This document shows, in pieces, positions 8,391 through 16,594 of a stretch of DNA of 64,000 bases. The notes below the pieces were generated by a model that made no database searches, was not told the origin of the DNA, and saw nothing but the letters and a program-made list of their open reading frames with translations. A program made the translations under genes and the position numbers. Origin of the DNA: Nitrososphaerota archaeon (lineage in GTDB: Archaea > Thermoproteota > Nitrososphaeria > Nitrososphaerales > Nitrosopumilaceae); assembly GCA_016215465.1 (NCBI GenBank), contig JACRJT010000021.1:1-64000 (forward strand), written 5' to 3'. Position 1 is the first letter of the stretch. Every line of letters begins with the position of its first letter.

Positions 8391-9455
8391 ATGCTAGCTA
8401 AATCTGTCTCCTCACAAATCAGTGTCCTGATAATCAACGATTCAAATTACATGAGCACATTATTGAAAGATCTTATCTCAAGTCAAGCTGTGCGAGTATG
8501 TGATATCGCAAGAGATGGCATAGACGCATTAAGGAAAATTACAATGCAGAAACCTGATGTAATACTACTTGATTTGGAAATGCCGCACATGGATGGGTTG
8601 ACATTCATTGAAGAAATGGTCAAACGAGGAACGTTGATACCAACAATTTTAGTTAGTAGCTTTAGCCAAGATGGGGCAAAGATAGTACTAGACGCATTAG
8701 AAAATGGGGCAATTGATTTTGTACCAATTTCCCAATTAAACCCAGAAAACATGACTATTCTAAAAGAGACGTTAATTACTAAGATAAATGCCGCAGCACA
8801 ATCCGATCCACAAAAGGCGATCTTGGAGAAAATCAAAAATCTAAAACCAAAAAGAAAGGCAATAGTTTCTCCTCAGGCTGCATCAGTTGTTGTTACAATA
8901 GCCTCATCAACTGGAGGACCAGGAGTAGTGCAATCGATACTGTCTGCATTTCCAGCAGACATCCATGCAGGAATCCTGGTTGTGCAACATATGCCAAAAG
9001 GTTTTACAAAAAAATTTGCTGAGCGACTTGATGAAAATTGTGAAATAAATGTCAAGGAAGCTCAAGATGGAGATCTGATAACAGAAGGAACTGCCCTTGT
9101 TGCTCCAGGCGATCTGCACATGGAGGTAGATTCTCAACTAAAAATAAAACTCGTTGATGGGCCAAAAAGGTTTGGCGTCAGACCTGCCGCAAATGTAACA
9201 ATGATATCGTCTGCTGAATACTTTGGGGTGAATACCATTGGTGTGACTCTGACTGGAATGGGTCATGATGGCGCATTTGGCATGAAGACCATAAAAAGGA
9301 GAGGAGGAAAGACGATTGCTCAAGACGAACAATCTTCTGTAGTGTTTGGTATGGCAAGAGCAGCGTGTGAATTAAATGCAGTAGATAAATTGTTGTCACC
9401 AGACAAAATTTCCAAAGCGGTTTTAGAAGAGGTAAACAAACTTGTCACAAAATAA
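8391..9455 (+). CDS. cheB: Chemotaxis methylesterase/deamidase CheB
   Basis: Removes methyl groups from receptor glutamates and deamidates glutamines during adaptation. The 354-aa product has an N-terminal receiver domain (about 9-125) and a C-terminal esterase (about 160-350). The esterase keeps its triad: Ser173 in SSTGG, His in VVQHMP, Asp in TGMGHDG. The receiver keeps the phosphoacceptor Asp61 (LLDLEMP), but one of the acidic pair is Asn16 (IINDS) and the usual Lys is Ile113 (FVPIS), so phosphorylation control may be altered. ATG 8391 start; the 3' end overlaps cheA by 14 nt. Confidence 0.93.
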   Translation: MLAKSVSSQISVLIINDSNYMSTLLKDLISSQAVRVCDIARDGIDALRKITMQKPDVILLDLEMPHMDGLTFIEEMVKRGTLIPTILVSSFSQDGAKIVLDALENGAIDFVPISQLNPENMTILKETLITKINAAAQSDPQKAILEKIKNLKPKRKAIVSPQAASVVVTIASSTGGPGVVQSILSAFPADIHAGILVVQHMPKGFTKKFAERLDENCEINVKEAQDGDLITEGTALVAPGDLHMEVDSQLKIKLVDGPKRFGVRPAANVTMISSAEYFGVNTIGVTLTGMGHDGAFGMKTIKRRGGKTIAQDEQSSVVFGMARAACELNAVDKLLSPDKISKAVLEEVNKLVTK

Positions 9456-10989
9456 TTACAGAGAGATGTATGTTTCAGAGGCACTGGAGCACGTTGAAAC
9501 AATCAATGATACATTGCTAAAACTAGAAGAAGAACCAGATAAGAAAGAACACCTGGATCTGATATTTCGTTCCGCTCATACAATTAAGGGAATGTCAGCA
9601 ACAATGGGATATGATGATACAAGAGAATTATGTAAAAACATTGAAAACATCTTTGACAACATCAGAAAAGGACAGGAAAAACTCACTCCAAACCTGGCAA
9701 GTGCGTTATTCAAATGTATAGATCTTTTGCGTGAAATGATTGCGGATGAGAAAAAGAAGGTTGATCTAAAACCATACCTTCAGATGCTTGAACATCCAGA
9801 TGACGCTCAAGTTGATGTGGCTGAACCGACAAACAGCACCAAATCTCCGACAATACGAGTAAAAATGTTAGATCTTGACTCACTGGTTAATCTTGTCGGC
9901 GAGCTTGTTATATCTAAAATGAGACTTGAGCAAACCCTGAGTCACAATGGCTCAGATGACGCTCGTCAAGTCATGACGGAGCTTGACAGACTTGTCACGG
10001 ATCTGCAATATCAATCAATGAAGCTCAGACTTGTACCAATAGATCAAATCTTTAGTCGATTTACAAGACTTGTACGGGATACATCAACTGGACTTGGCAA
10101 ACAAGTTAATCTGATCATGGATGGTTCGGGAATAGAACTTGATCGAACCGTTCTGGATGCAATAACTGATCCTCTATTACACATTCTACGAAACTGTGTA
10201 GATCATGGGATTGAAATACCACAAGAAAGGGAATCAAATGAAAAATCTCCAATGGGCACAATCAAGCTTACTGCATACGGTGTGGGAGATCAGGTTGCAA
10301 TCAAAATTGAAGATGATGGCAGGGGAATCAATACTGATAGGCTCAAGGCAAAAGCAGTAGAAAAGAAGCTCATCACACAGGATGAAGCAGACAAGATGTC
10401 AATTGATGAAGCAATCAATCTCTTGGGAACTCCTGGACTCTCAACAGCCAAAGAAGTCACAGACGTTTCTGGAAGGGGAGTAGGAATGGACGTGGTGATA
10501 ACCCAAGTTGAAGCAGTAGGTGGTAATGTAAAAATCACAACCGAACGTGGAAAGGGAACTACAATTGTCCTGACAATCCCGCTTAGCGTATCTATTATTG
10601 GTGGACTACTGATTAATGTATCCGGGGACAAGTATGTTCTACCACTTTCAAGTATTTCGACCACAGTGGTAGTTGAAGCAAATCAAATCAAAAGCATACA
10701 TGGGCAAGAGGCAATTGTATTGCGCGAACAGGTTGTCCCATTAGTCAGAGTATCAAAACTACTCGGCATGCAAGAAACTGAGTCAAACGATACCGACAAG
10801 ATAACAATAGTAATTGTCAACAAGGGAGGAAAGCCCTATGGACTTGTTGTAGATTCATACGATAGAAAGCAAGAAATTGTAATTAAACGACTAAACAACG
10901 AAACACATTCATCGGATCTGTTCACTAATGCAACAATTCTTGGTGATGGAAGCGTTGCATTAATCCTTGATCCGGCACTGTTGGTATAG
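9442..10989 (+). CDS. cheA: Chemotaxis histidine kinase CheA (no P2 domain)
   Basis: Central kinase of the chemosensory array; transfers phosphate to CheY and CheB. The 515-aa product has a P1 Hpt domain with phospho-His46 (RSAHTIKG), then directly the P3 dimerisation helices (about 140-215), a P4 ATPase with N box (NCVDHGIE), G1 (DDGRGI) and G2 (GRGVGMD), and a P5 CheW-like domain (about 380-515). Only about 25 residues separate P1 from P3, so there is no P2 CheY-binding domain. The start is TTG 9442, inside cheB; the stop overlaps the GTG of cheC1 by one nucleotide. Confidence 0.95.
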   Translation: MSQNNYREMYVSEALEHVETINDTLLKLEEEPDKKEHLDLIFRSAHTIKGMSATMGYDDTRELCKNIENIFDNIRKGQEKLTPNLASALFKCIDLLREMIADEKKKVDLKPYLQMLEHPDDAQVDVAEPTNSTKSPTIRVKMLDLDSLVNLVGELVISKMRLEQTLSHNGSDDARQVMTELDRLVTDLQYQSMKLRLVPIDQIFSRFTRLVRDTSTGLGKQVNLIMDGSGIELDRTVLDAITDPLLHILRNCVDHGIEIPQERESNEKSPMGTIKLTAYGVGDQVAIKIEDDGRGINTDRLKAKAVEKKLITQDEADKMSIDEAINLLGTPGLSTAKEVTDVSGRGVGMDVVITQVEAVGGNVKITTERGKGTTIVLTIPLSVSIIGGLLINVSGDKYVLPLSSISTTVVVEANQIKSIHGQEAIVLREQVVPLVRVSKLLGMQETESNDTDKITIVIVNKGGKPYGLVVDSYDRKQEIVIKRLNNETHSSDLFTNATILGDGSVALILDPALLV

Positions 10990-11750
10990 TGATTCACATG
11001 GCTGCACTAGTAGGTATAAATTCAGAAGAGGTTCAAAACCTTATCAAAGTATTTGATCAATACATCACATCAAAAACATCCGTGGCACTATCCACACTTT
11101 TGAACGAATCAGTAATTCATAATGTGAAAATTTTGGAATGTGGAATTTCCGATATTAAAGACATTAAGCTAGATCCTGATGAAATTAAAATGTGTGCGGT
11201 AAGATTGAACGGAAAAGGGGACACTCACATCGAAATTCTTTATACTATACAACAAAAACATGCAAAGAAAATAGCAGCAAAACTACTTTGCCAAAATGAA
11301 GTTTGTGAAATTGATGAAATGGGTGCATCTGCAATACAAGAGGTTGCCAATATTATGACCGGTTCTTTCTTCAATGCCTTATCTAACGGTACTGGCTTTC
11401 GAGTCGATCTATCGACCCCAAATTACACAAACGATGAACTGCATTCACTAATAGACACATCAGTTAAGGACATTGCAAAACCAGTTGAGCATGTAGTAAT
11501 AACAGATGTGGAGTTGATCGGAAAACCAAGTGAAACAAAACTACACATGATAATAATGCAAAATACAATGGATGCGCGAAAATTACTCGCTAACCACTCC
11601 GATCAAATTAAAGAGCAACAGTGTATCTTTGGCAAGCAAAACTCTGAGCTTGATGCCTTACTGGACGGCACTGATCTACAATCCTATCCCGTTGGCGGAC
11701 AAAACTCTGAGCTTGACGCTCTAATTAATGATGCACTAAAGGAGAAGTAG
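10989..11750 (+). CDS. cheC: CheC-family CheY phosphatase with two C-terminal SELDAL[LI] peptides
   Basis: CheC family proteins dephosphorylate CheY-P and stimulate CheD. The 253-aa product has the CheC fold with one intact active-site pair in the second half (SAIQEVANIMTGSFFNAL, Glu and Asn). The equivalent first-half helix (LIKVFDQYITSKTSVALS) lacks the Glu/Asn pair. After residue 210 there is an extra tail with two copies of a peptide, S219-L230 (SELDALLDGTDL) and S240-I246 (SELDALI), similar to the motif in the archaellum scaffold at 754-2076 and to the CheY-binding peptide of bacterial FliM/FliY. Start GTG 10989 or ATG 10998. Confidence 0.88.
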   Translation: MIHMAALVGINSEEVQNLIKVFDQYITSKTSVALSTLLNESVIHNVKILECGISDIKDIKLDPDEIKMCAVRLNGKGDTHIEILYTIQQKHAKKIAAKLLCQNEVCEIDEMGASAIQEVANIMTGSFFNALSNGTGFRVDLSTPNYTNDELHSLIDTSVKDIAKPVEHVVITDVELIGKPSETKLHMIIMQNTMDARKLLANHSDQIKEQQCIFGKQNSELDALLDGTDLQSYPVGGQNSELDALINDALKEK

Positions 11751-11752
11751 TA

Positions 11753-12268
11753 ATGAGTTTTACCAAGCAAACTCAGACAAATCACAACATTGTTGAAATT
11801 CCAATGGGCGCATTGGGATTTACAACCCAAGAAAAAACATTATTACAAACATTTGTCGGTTCATGCATTGCAATATGTCTCTATGATCCAAGTACAAAAA
11901 TTGCTGCGATGGCTCACATCATGCTTCCAAAAAACAATACAAGTGATCCAGATCCAAAACCTGAAGCAAAATTTGCTGATGTTGCAATTAAAATCATGCT
12001 GGATAAGATGCAGGTCAATGGTGCAAAACTAAACCGATTGAAAGCAAAGATGGCAGGAGGTGCCAACATTTTTCAAAATGAAGGAAAGCCAAATGTCTTT
12101 AACATAGGGGCCAGAAATGCAGATGCGATCAAATCTCTTCTAGAAGAGAAAAAAATTCCAATAGTTGCACAGGATATAGGATCAACTTCGGGTAGATGGA
12201 TTACTTTTGATATGAGTTCACTAGAAATGAAGATAAAAGATAGGGCAAAGGGAGTGACAGTAATCTGA
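11753..12268 (+). CDS. cheD: Chemoreceptor glutamine deamidase CheD
   Basis: Deamidates receptor glutamines and partners with CheC. The 171-aa product carries the family signature: catalytic Cys38 in VGSCIAICLYD, His55 in MAHIMLP and the KMAGGANIF loop. It follows cheC1 with a 2-nt gap, which fits the known CheC-CheD pairing. ATG 11753 is preceded by GGAGAAG. Confidence 0.95.
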   Translation: MSFTKQTQTNHNIVEIPMGALGFTTQEKTLLQTFVGSCIAICLYDPSTKIAAMAHIMLPKNNTSDPDPKPEAKFADVAIKIMLDKMQVNGAKLNRLKAKMAGGANIFQNEGKPNVFNIGARNADAIKSLLEEKKIPIVAQDIGSTSGRWITFDMSSLEMKIKDRAKGVTVI

Positions 12269-13098
12269 GCCTTAATGAAACAGTTTCAGATCAGCAGTTA
12301 TTGCTTATTGAAAAAATAATGCAAGTAAAAACTGGGAAGGATCTACATCAATTTAAAAGACCATTTCTGAATCGACGTATTAATGCAAGAATGAAGGCAG
12401 TTGGAGTAAGAGATGGCTCTGAATATGCAAAATTACTTGAATCTGATTCGACTGAACCATCCATCTTATTCAAAAGCTTCTCAATTAATGTAACCGAATT
12501 CTATCGAGATTCTTTTGTTTGGGAGTGTATGTCATCAAAAATAATACCACAAATCCTCAAAAATAATAAAACTTTACAAATCTGGAGTGCAGGATGTGCA
12601 TCAGGAGAGGAACCATACAGTCTTGCGATTCTCTTAAGAGAGGTAATAGGCACAAAAAATGTCAAATTTAGCATTATTGCAACCGATATTAATACAGATG
12701 CAATAAATCGGGCAAAAAAAGGTCACTATCTTTCTCAAAGCCTCAAGAATCTAACTCCTGGCGTTATTGCAAAATACTTTACACCAATAAACAATGATAC
12801 ATATCAAATAAACGAGTCAATAAAACAACTTGTAGCATTTCAGCAAGGAGATATCATATCATTTCCAGTTGAACGCATTAATTTGATCACTTGCAGAAAT
12901 GTTTTGATATACTATGATAAGCCGGCACAGGAACTAGTCTTCAAAAAATTCCACAAGACACTAAACGATGATGGTTATCTTGTCATAGGACAGGATGAGA
13001 CAATGATGGGAATGACATCAGGCAAGTCTTTCTCATGTATTCTACCAAGAGAAAGAATATACAGCAAACTGGTATCTGGAGGAAACTTAGTTGTTTAA
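12265..13098 (+). CDS. cheR: Chemotaxis receptor methyltransferase CheR
   Basis: S-adenosylmethionine-dependent methylation of receptor glutamates. It has the N-terminal helical domain (KTGKDLHQFKRPFLNRRI) and the SAM-binding domain with SAGCASGEEPYSLA, IIATDIN and TCRNVLIYY. The shortest ORF starts at TTG 12301, but the CheR N-terminal helix seems to begin earlier (SLNETVSDQQLLLIEK in frame). A CTG at 12265 overlaps the cheD stop as CTGA, analogous to ATGA coupling, giving 277 aa. I chose this longer start; TTG 12301 (265 aa) is the conservative alternative. Confidence 0.85.
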   Translation: MSLNETVSDQQLLLIEKIMQVKTGKDLHQFKRPFLNRRINARMKAVGVRDGSEYAKLLESDSTEPSILFKSFSINVTEFYRDSFVWECMSSKIIPQILKNNKTLQIWSAGCASGEEPYSLAILLREVIGTKNVKFSIIATDINTDAINRAKKGHYLSQSLKNLTPGVIAKYFTPINNDTYQINESIKQLVAFQQGDIISFPVERINLITCRNVLIYYDKPAQELVFKKFHKTLNDDGYLVIGQDETMMGMTSGKSFSCILPRERIYSKLVSGGNLVV

Positions 13099-13147
13099 TA
13101 CCGTAAATCAAATCCGCGTTTTAACATATCGCCAAAGGATCTTGTCT

Positions 13148-13254
13148 GATCATCACAAACACACTCTAGATTATTATTTAATCAGAAAACTAAACAGTAT
13201 GAGTTCATACTACAACACCAAATTGAGTTTTAAACAAAAAATGGGAGTAATTTC
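13148..13254 (+). promoter_or_regulatory. Promoter region of cheW2-cheY-cheC2
   Basis: Gap after cheR. It contains GATCATCACAAACACACTCTAGATTA (two pieces of a block similar to 7100-7130 before cheW1), followed by the AT-rich TTATTATTTAAT (about 13171-13182), a plausible TATA region 75-85 nt before the ATG at 13255. GGGAGT just before the ATG is the ribosome binding site. Confidence 0.4.
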
Positions 13255-13755
13255 ATGACCGTGCAACTTGTATCCCTTGACGCATTCCAAGTTGTTACTT
13301 TTAGTCTAATGGATAGCCAAAAAAAGGAAAATTATGCAATACCAATTGAACAAATTCGCGAGATCCGTGCAGTTGAATCCATAACAAAAGTACCAAAGGC
13401 AAAATCCTATGTCAAGGGAATAATAAATCTCCGAGGACACATCATTCCAGTAATTGACGTAAAGGAGAAACTTGGACTTGATTCTGTGAGCACCAATTCT
13501 TCAAAGCAGCGAATTTTGGTTGCAGAAGTAAACAACTCACTTACTGGCCTTCTCGTAGATGAAGTAGATCAAGTAATGAGAATTCAGACAAAGGATATCG
13601 AGCCTGCACCTCAGGGAGCGCTGGAGTCACACAATTATGTAAAAGGAATAGCAAAATCAGATGAAAAATTGATTGTTCTATTAGATGTGGCAAAATTACT
13701 TGATGACTCCTCTTTTGCTATTACAGAAGCGATACAGGGAGGAAATCAGCAATGA
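13255..13755 (+). CDS. cheW: Chemotaxis coupling protein CheW, copy 2
   Basis: A 166-aa single-domain CheW without the tail of copy 1. The central 200 nt (13444-13643) are nearly identical to copy 1 (7361-7560; 3 differences), while the N-terminal ~60 codons and the last ~40 codons differ clearly. Both copies thus present the same central surface but different edges, perhaps for different receptor or CheA contacts. It overlaps cheY by 4 nt (ATGA), so the two are translationally coupled. Confidence 0.94.
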   Translation: MTVQLVSLDAFQVVTFSLMDSQKKENYAIPIEQIREIRAVESITKVPKAKSYVKGIINLRGHIIPVIDVKEKLGLDSVSTNSSKQRILVAEVNNSLTGLLVDEVDQVMRIQTKDIEPAPQGALESHNYVKGIAKSDEKLIVLLDVAKLLDDSSFAITEAIQGGNQQ

Positions 13756-14132
13756 GTTACGGTGCCAAAAAAATTCTCGTAGTTGATGATGCTTCGTTTA
13801 TGAGAACTGTCTTAAAAGACATTGTCAAAGGAAATGGCCTTGCTACCGAAGTGATCGAGGCAGCAGATGGTGTTGAAGGAGTGAAGGCATATCAAACACA
13901 AAAACCAGATCTTGTAACAATGGATGTGAACATGCCAAGAGCTGATGGAATTCAAGCATTACGCGCTATTATGAAAATTGATCCCTCTGCAAAGGTAGTA
14001 ATGGTCACATCTGTAGAACAAAAACAAATTGTTCAAGACGCAATGAAAATTGGAGCAAGAGATTACATTGTAAAACCATTTGACAGAAGTAATGTGGGTC
14101 TTGTACTAAACAAGGTTATGAGACAAAAATAG
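13752..14132 (+). CDS. cheY: Chemotaxis response regulator CheY
   Basis: Single-domain receiver, 126 aa, that carries the phosphoryl signal from CheA to the motor. All catalytic residues are present: acidic pair Asp12/Asp13 (LVVDDAS), phosphoacceptor Asp58 (TMDVNMP), Thr in VMVTS and Lys in YIVKPF. It lies between cheW2 and cheC2, so kinase adaptor, output and phosphatase are co-transcribed. In Euryarchaeota CheY reaches the archaellum through CheF; no CheF-like gene is recognised in this window. Confidence 0.95.
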   Translation: MSYGAKKILVVDDASFMRTVLKDIVKGNGLATEVIEAADGVEGVKAYQTQKPDLVTMDVNMPRADGIQALRAIMKIDPSAKVVMVTSVEQKQIVQDAMKIGARDYIVKPFDRSNVGLVLNKVMRQK

Positions 14133-14144
14133 AGAGATATTACA

Positions 14145-14750
14145 ATGCAAACCTATGCCATAACTGAATCTGAACTTGAACAACTTTCTGAAATTTTTAA
14201 CAAGTGTGTTTCAACAAGGACAGTTGAATCTCTTTCAACAATGCTTGGCGAGCCGTTTGATTACAAGATTGGCAAAACAAAAATGCTAGATATATCTGAG
14301 CTTGATGAACTGACTCCTGCATTTTCTGATTCAGTAGATATGTCTGCAGTTTATCTAAAGCAGACAGGTGATATCAATGTTGGAATATTATATTACATGC
14401 CAGAAAAGGATGGAAAAAAATTTGCAGCAAAGTTGCTTGGACTAAAAAAACTAGGAGCATTTTCTAAATTAAGCAAATCCTCGCTCTCAGAGACAGGAAA
14501 CATTCTTTCAGGCTCATTTTTTAATGCACTAGCAACTGAAAAACACTGTAAAACTACATCTGACATACCTGGCTTTGCTATTGACACGTTTAGGTCATTA
14601 CTTGAGATTCCAGCAACTGACATTGGAATAGAAACTCAATCATTAATTGCATGCGACGCTGAATTTAACTCACAAAGTGATCTGAGACTGAGAATGCTCA
14701 TAATATTAGACCCAATCAATGCAAAAAAACTCTTGGATATACACAGCTAG
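14145..14750 (+). CDS. cheC: CheC-family CheY phosphatase, copy 2
   Basis: A 201-aa CheC paralogue, shorter than cheC1 (10989-11750) because it lacks the C-terminal SELDALL tail. As in cheC1 the first putative active-site helix (LSEIFNKCVSTRTVESLSTML) lacks the Glu/Asn pair, while the second is intact (SLSETGNILSGSFFNAL). It probably acts as a one-site CheY-P phosphatase. It is the last gene of the island and its stop overlaps the convergent gene at 14747-16123 by 4 nt. Confidence 0.85.
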   Translation: MQTYAITESELEQLSEIFNKCVSTRTVESLSTMLGEPFDYKIGKTKMLDISELDELTPAFSDSVDMSAVYLKQTGDINVGILYYMPEKDGKKFAAKLLGLKKLGAFSKLSKSSLSETGNILSGSFFNALATEKHCKTTSDIPGFAIDTFRSLLEIPATDIGIETQSLIACDAEFNSQSDLRLRMLIILDPINAKKLLDIHS

Positions 14751-16123
14751 ATTCGAAAAATAGTGGAATTCCTTCTAATAATTAAGATGGATGACATTGC
14801 AACGGTGAATGTTACAAATACAATCGAACCAAATTCTGGTACGACCATCAATCCAAATTCAGTGCTCATGTCAGTTCCTCTTAGTTTTTCAAATCGTATC
14901 TTCGTGTGACCTGACTGTTCTTCAGAAAATTTGTAATCTGCATAATCGCCACCGACCTGAGCATTGCCTGATTTCTTGTAGATCTGTTTTTCGTTTTGAA
15001 CTATGATAAAATCGTAAGATGTGTTACGAATGGTTTCTCCTGTCTTTGCGTTGCGGAAAGTGAAAATGAATTTTGTATTCTTACCTGGTTCAATTATGGT
15101 TGGATCCCATGATAAATCCACTTGAATCTCTTCATTTTTTGTCATGGCTACCATTGGAAAGACGATATTGTAGCCTGCTTCCAGTGTAAACTTCATGTTT
15201 TCTGACTTGTCAACGCCTATTTTTTGCTGGGCTTGCTTGAGGAATTTTAGATTGTCTTGTGACAAAATAAAGTGAATTATTCTTTCGTTTTCATCCGAAT
15301 AGTCATCAATTGTTATCGATGATTTGAATAGATCAATTCCATTTACCTTACCAGTATAGCTTGGAACAAAAAAATCACCAAATTTCTTTGGAAAATGAAC
15401 TTCCTCATGAACCACAGGCACATGCAAGATATTTTGTTCGCTCCAATCAAAGGGCATCTCAAAACTCACAATATTTGCGTTTGAATCATAGTCAAAATTT
15501 GATATCTTGTCATAGTATGATTTTACACCAAACGTTACAACACTTCCATTCTTGTCTTTTTTATCAAATTTCTGCACTGTTGGTATGGTGATATCTGTAA
15601 CATGTGTTTCCAAGTTTTCTACTATGTTAGTTGGCTTGTCGATAGTTCTGATTTCAATTTCAAAGTGATATAATCCACCAGAGCTAAAAACTGGACCTGC
15701 AAGCTCTATTGGTTTAGAATCGGTTTCATACCATGCACCAAGAAGATTGTCTTTTTCGCCAGTAATTGTAGTATTGTTGCTTATTGTTGGATTAACTTTA
15801 ATATTGATTATGCCGTTTGCTGCAAAAAAATAATTCCTAAAAATCATTTTTCCTTCATGATATAGTCCAATCAAAAATGTTGTATTGTTTGTGTTTTGGT
15901 TTGTTTGGGAATCAATAGATCTGATTATGATTTTTTTTTCCTTATTTTCTGTAAAATCCATAGGGATTATTTCTGTAGTTATAGTAATCTTTTTGCCGTT
16001 TACGTCTACTGATTTTATTGCATCTAGACCAAGACCATGGCCATATACATCAACAATTGGTACAATCATTAATGCTGATAAAATACAAACTGTCATTATT
16101 GACAGTGGCCTACTTCTAATCAT
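14747..16123 (-). CDS. Secreted PEFG-CTERM surface protein
   Basis: A 458-aa exported protein of unknown function: N-terminal signal peptide (about 1-28), Ig-like beta-rich body, and a C-terminal sorting signal made of VVPEFG, a hydrophobic helix and an Arg-containing tail (about 424-458). PEFG-CTERM tails are considered substrates of a thaumarchaeal archaeosortase. The body shares segments with the protein at 27079-28563 (GAW..., SGGLYHFEI, SYYDKI, MPF.W, VNG), so the two are paralogues with different anchors. Its ATG overlaps the stop of the NikR-like gene (ATGA), so it may be metal-regulated. Confidence 0.8.
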   Translation of the reverse strand: MIRSRPLSIMTVCILSALMIVPIVDVYGHGLGLDAIKSVDVNGKKITITTEIIPMDFTENKEKKIIIRSIDSQTNQNTNNTTFLIGLYHEGKMIFRNYFFAANGIINIKVNPTISNNTTITGEKDNLLGAWYETDSKPIELAGPVFSSGGLYHFEIEIRTIDKPTNIVENLETHVTDITIPTVQKFDKKDKNGSVVTFGVKSYYDKISNFDYDSNANIVSFEMPFDWSEQNILHVPVVHEEVHFPKKFGDFFVPSYTGKVNGIDLFKSSITIDDYSDENERIIHFILSQDNLKFLKQAQQKIGVDKSENMKFTLEAGYNIVFPMVAMTKNEEIQVDLSWDPTIIEPGKNTKFIFTFRNAKTGETIRNTSYDFIIVQNEKQIYKKSGNAQVGGDYADYKFSEEQSGHTKIRFEKLRGTDMSTEFGLMVVPEFGSIVFVTFTVAMSSILIIRRNSTIFRI

Positions 16124-16503
16124 AATGTGACTAGCTTTACAGTATCCATTTTTTTATTTGTCTGAAAATTTTTTGTAATTAAGTTGATCTGCTCTGCTTC
16201 TCCATCTAACATGAATAACTCAACACATTTGTTGCCATGAATTTTGCTATGCAGCTGTGTAGTGATCAAGTCCTCAAAACTGTGTTTCATTCCTGCAATG
16301 ATGTGATCAAATTCGTCATTATGCACTACAAGTAGAATTGCATGTAGATTGCCTGAAAGCTCGTTTTTCTGTCTTTCCTCTGAAACAAAATTTCTTATTC
16401 CTGCTCTAATTGCCTCTGATCTGCCAGTAAAGCCCATTGATTTTTGCAGCTTGTCAAGTTCTGTTAGCATCTCATCGTTTAACGAAATTGATACAATTGG
16501 CAC
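16120..16503 (-). CDS. NikR-like ribbon-helix-helix metalloregulator
   Basis: A 127-aa protein with an N-terminal ribbon-helix-helix DNA-binding domain (VSISLNDEMLTELDKLQKS) and a C-terminal ACT-like, metal-sensing domain as in NikR. Candidate ligands are His74, His85, His89 and Cys93. The spacing H-x3-H-x3-C differs from the H-x-H-x5-C of classical NikR, so the metal may not be nickel. It is divergent from znuABC across 91 nt, which makes zinc import its likely target. GTG start at 16503. It is co-transcribed with the PEFG-CTERM gene downstream. Confidence 0.8.
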   Translation of the reverse strand: MPIVSISLNDEMLTELDKLQKSMGFTGRSEAIRAGIRNFVSEERQKNELSGNLHAILLVVHNDEFDHIIAGMKHSFEDLITTQLHSKIHGNKCVELFMLDGEAEQINLITKNFQTNKKMDTVKLVTL

Positions 16504-16594
16504 TGATCAAATTATTATTAAACTTGTTATAAAGATAGCCATTAAACTTATTAATTTTTTATAGGTTTATTAATAATCATACGCATAAAATCAT
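16504..16594. promoter_or_regulatory. Divergent promoter/operator between nikR-like and znuA genes
   Basis: A very AT-rich 91-nt gap with a repeated ATTAAACTT (16518-16526 and 16541-16549) and the palindrome TTATTAATAA near 16567-16576, plus a similar CTTATTAAT. These are reasonable candidate sites for the adjacent ribbon-helix-helix regulator controlling both directions. Identification is by eye. Confidence 0.4.
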
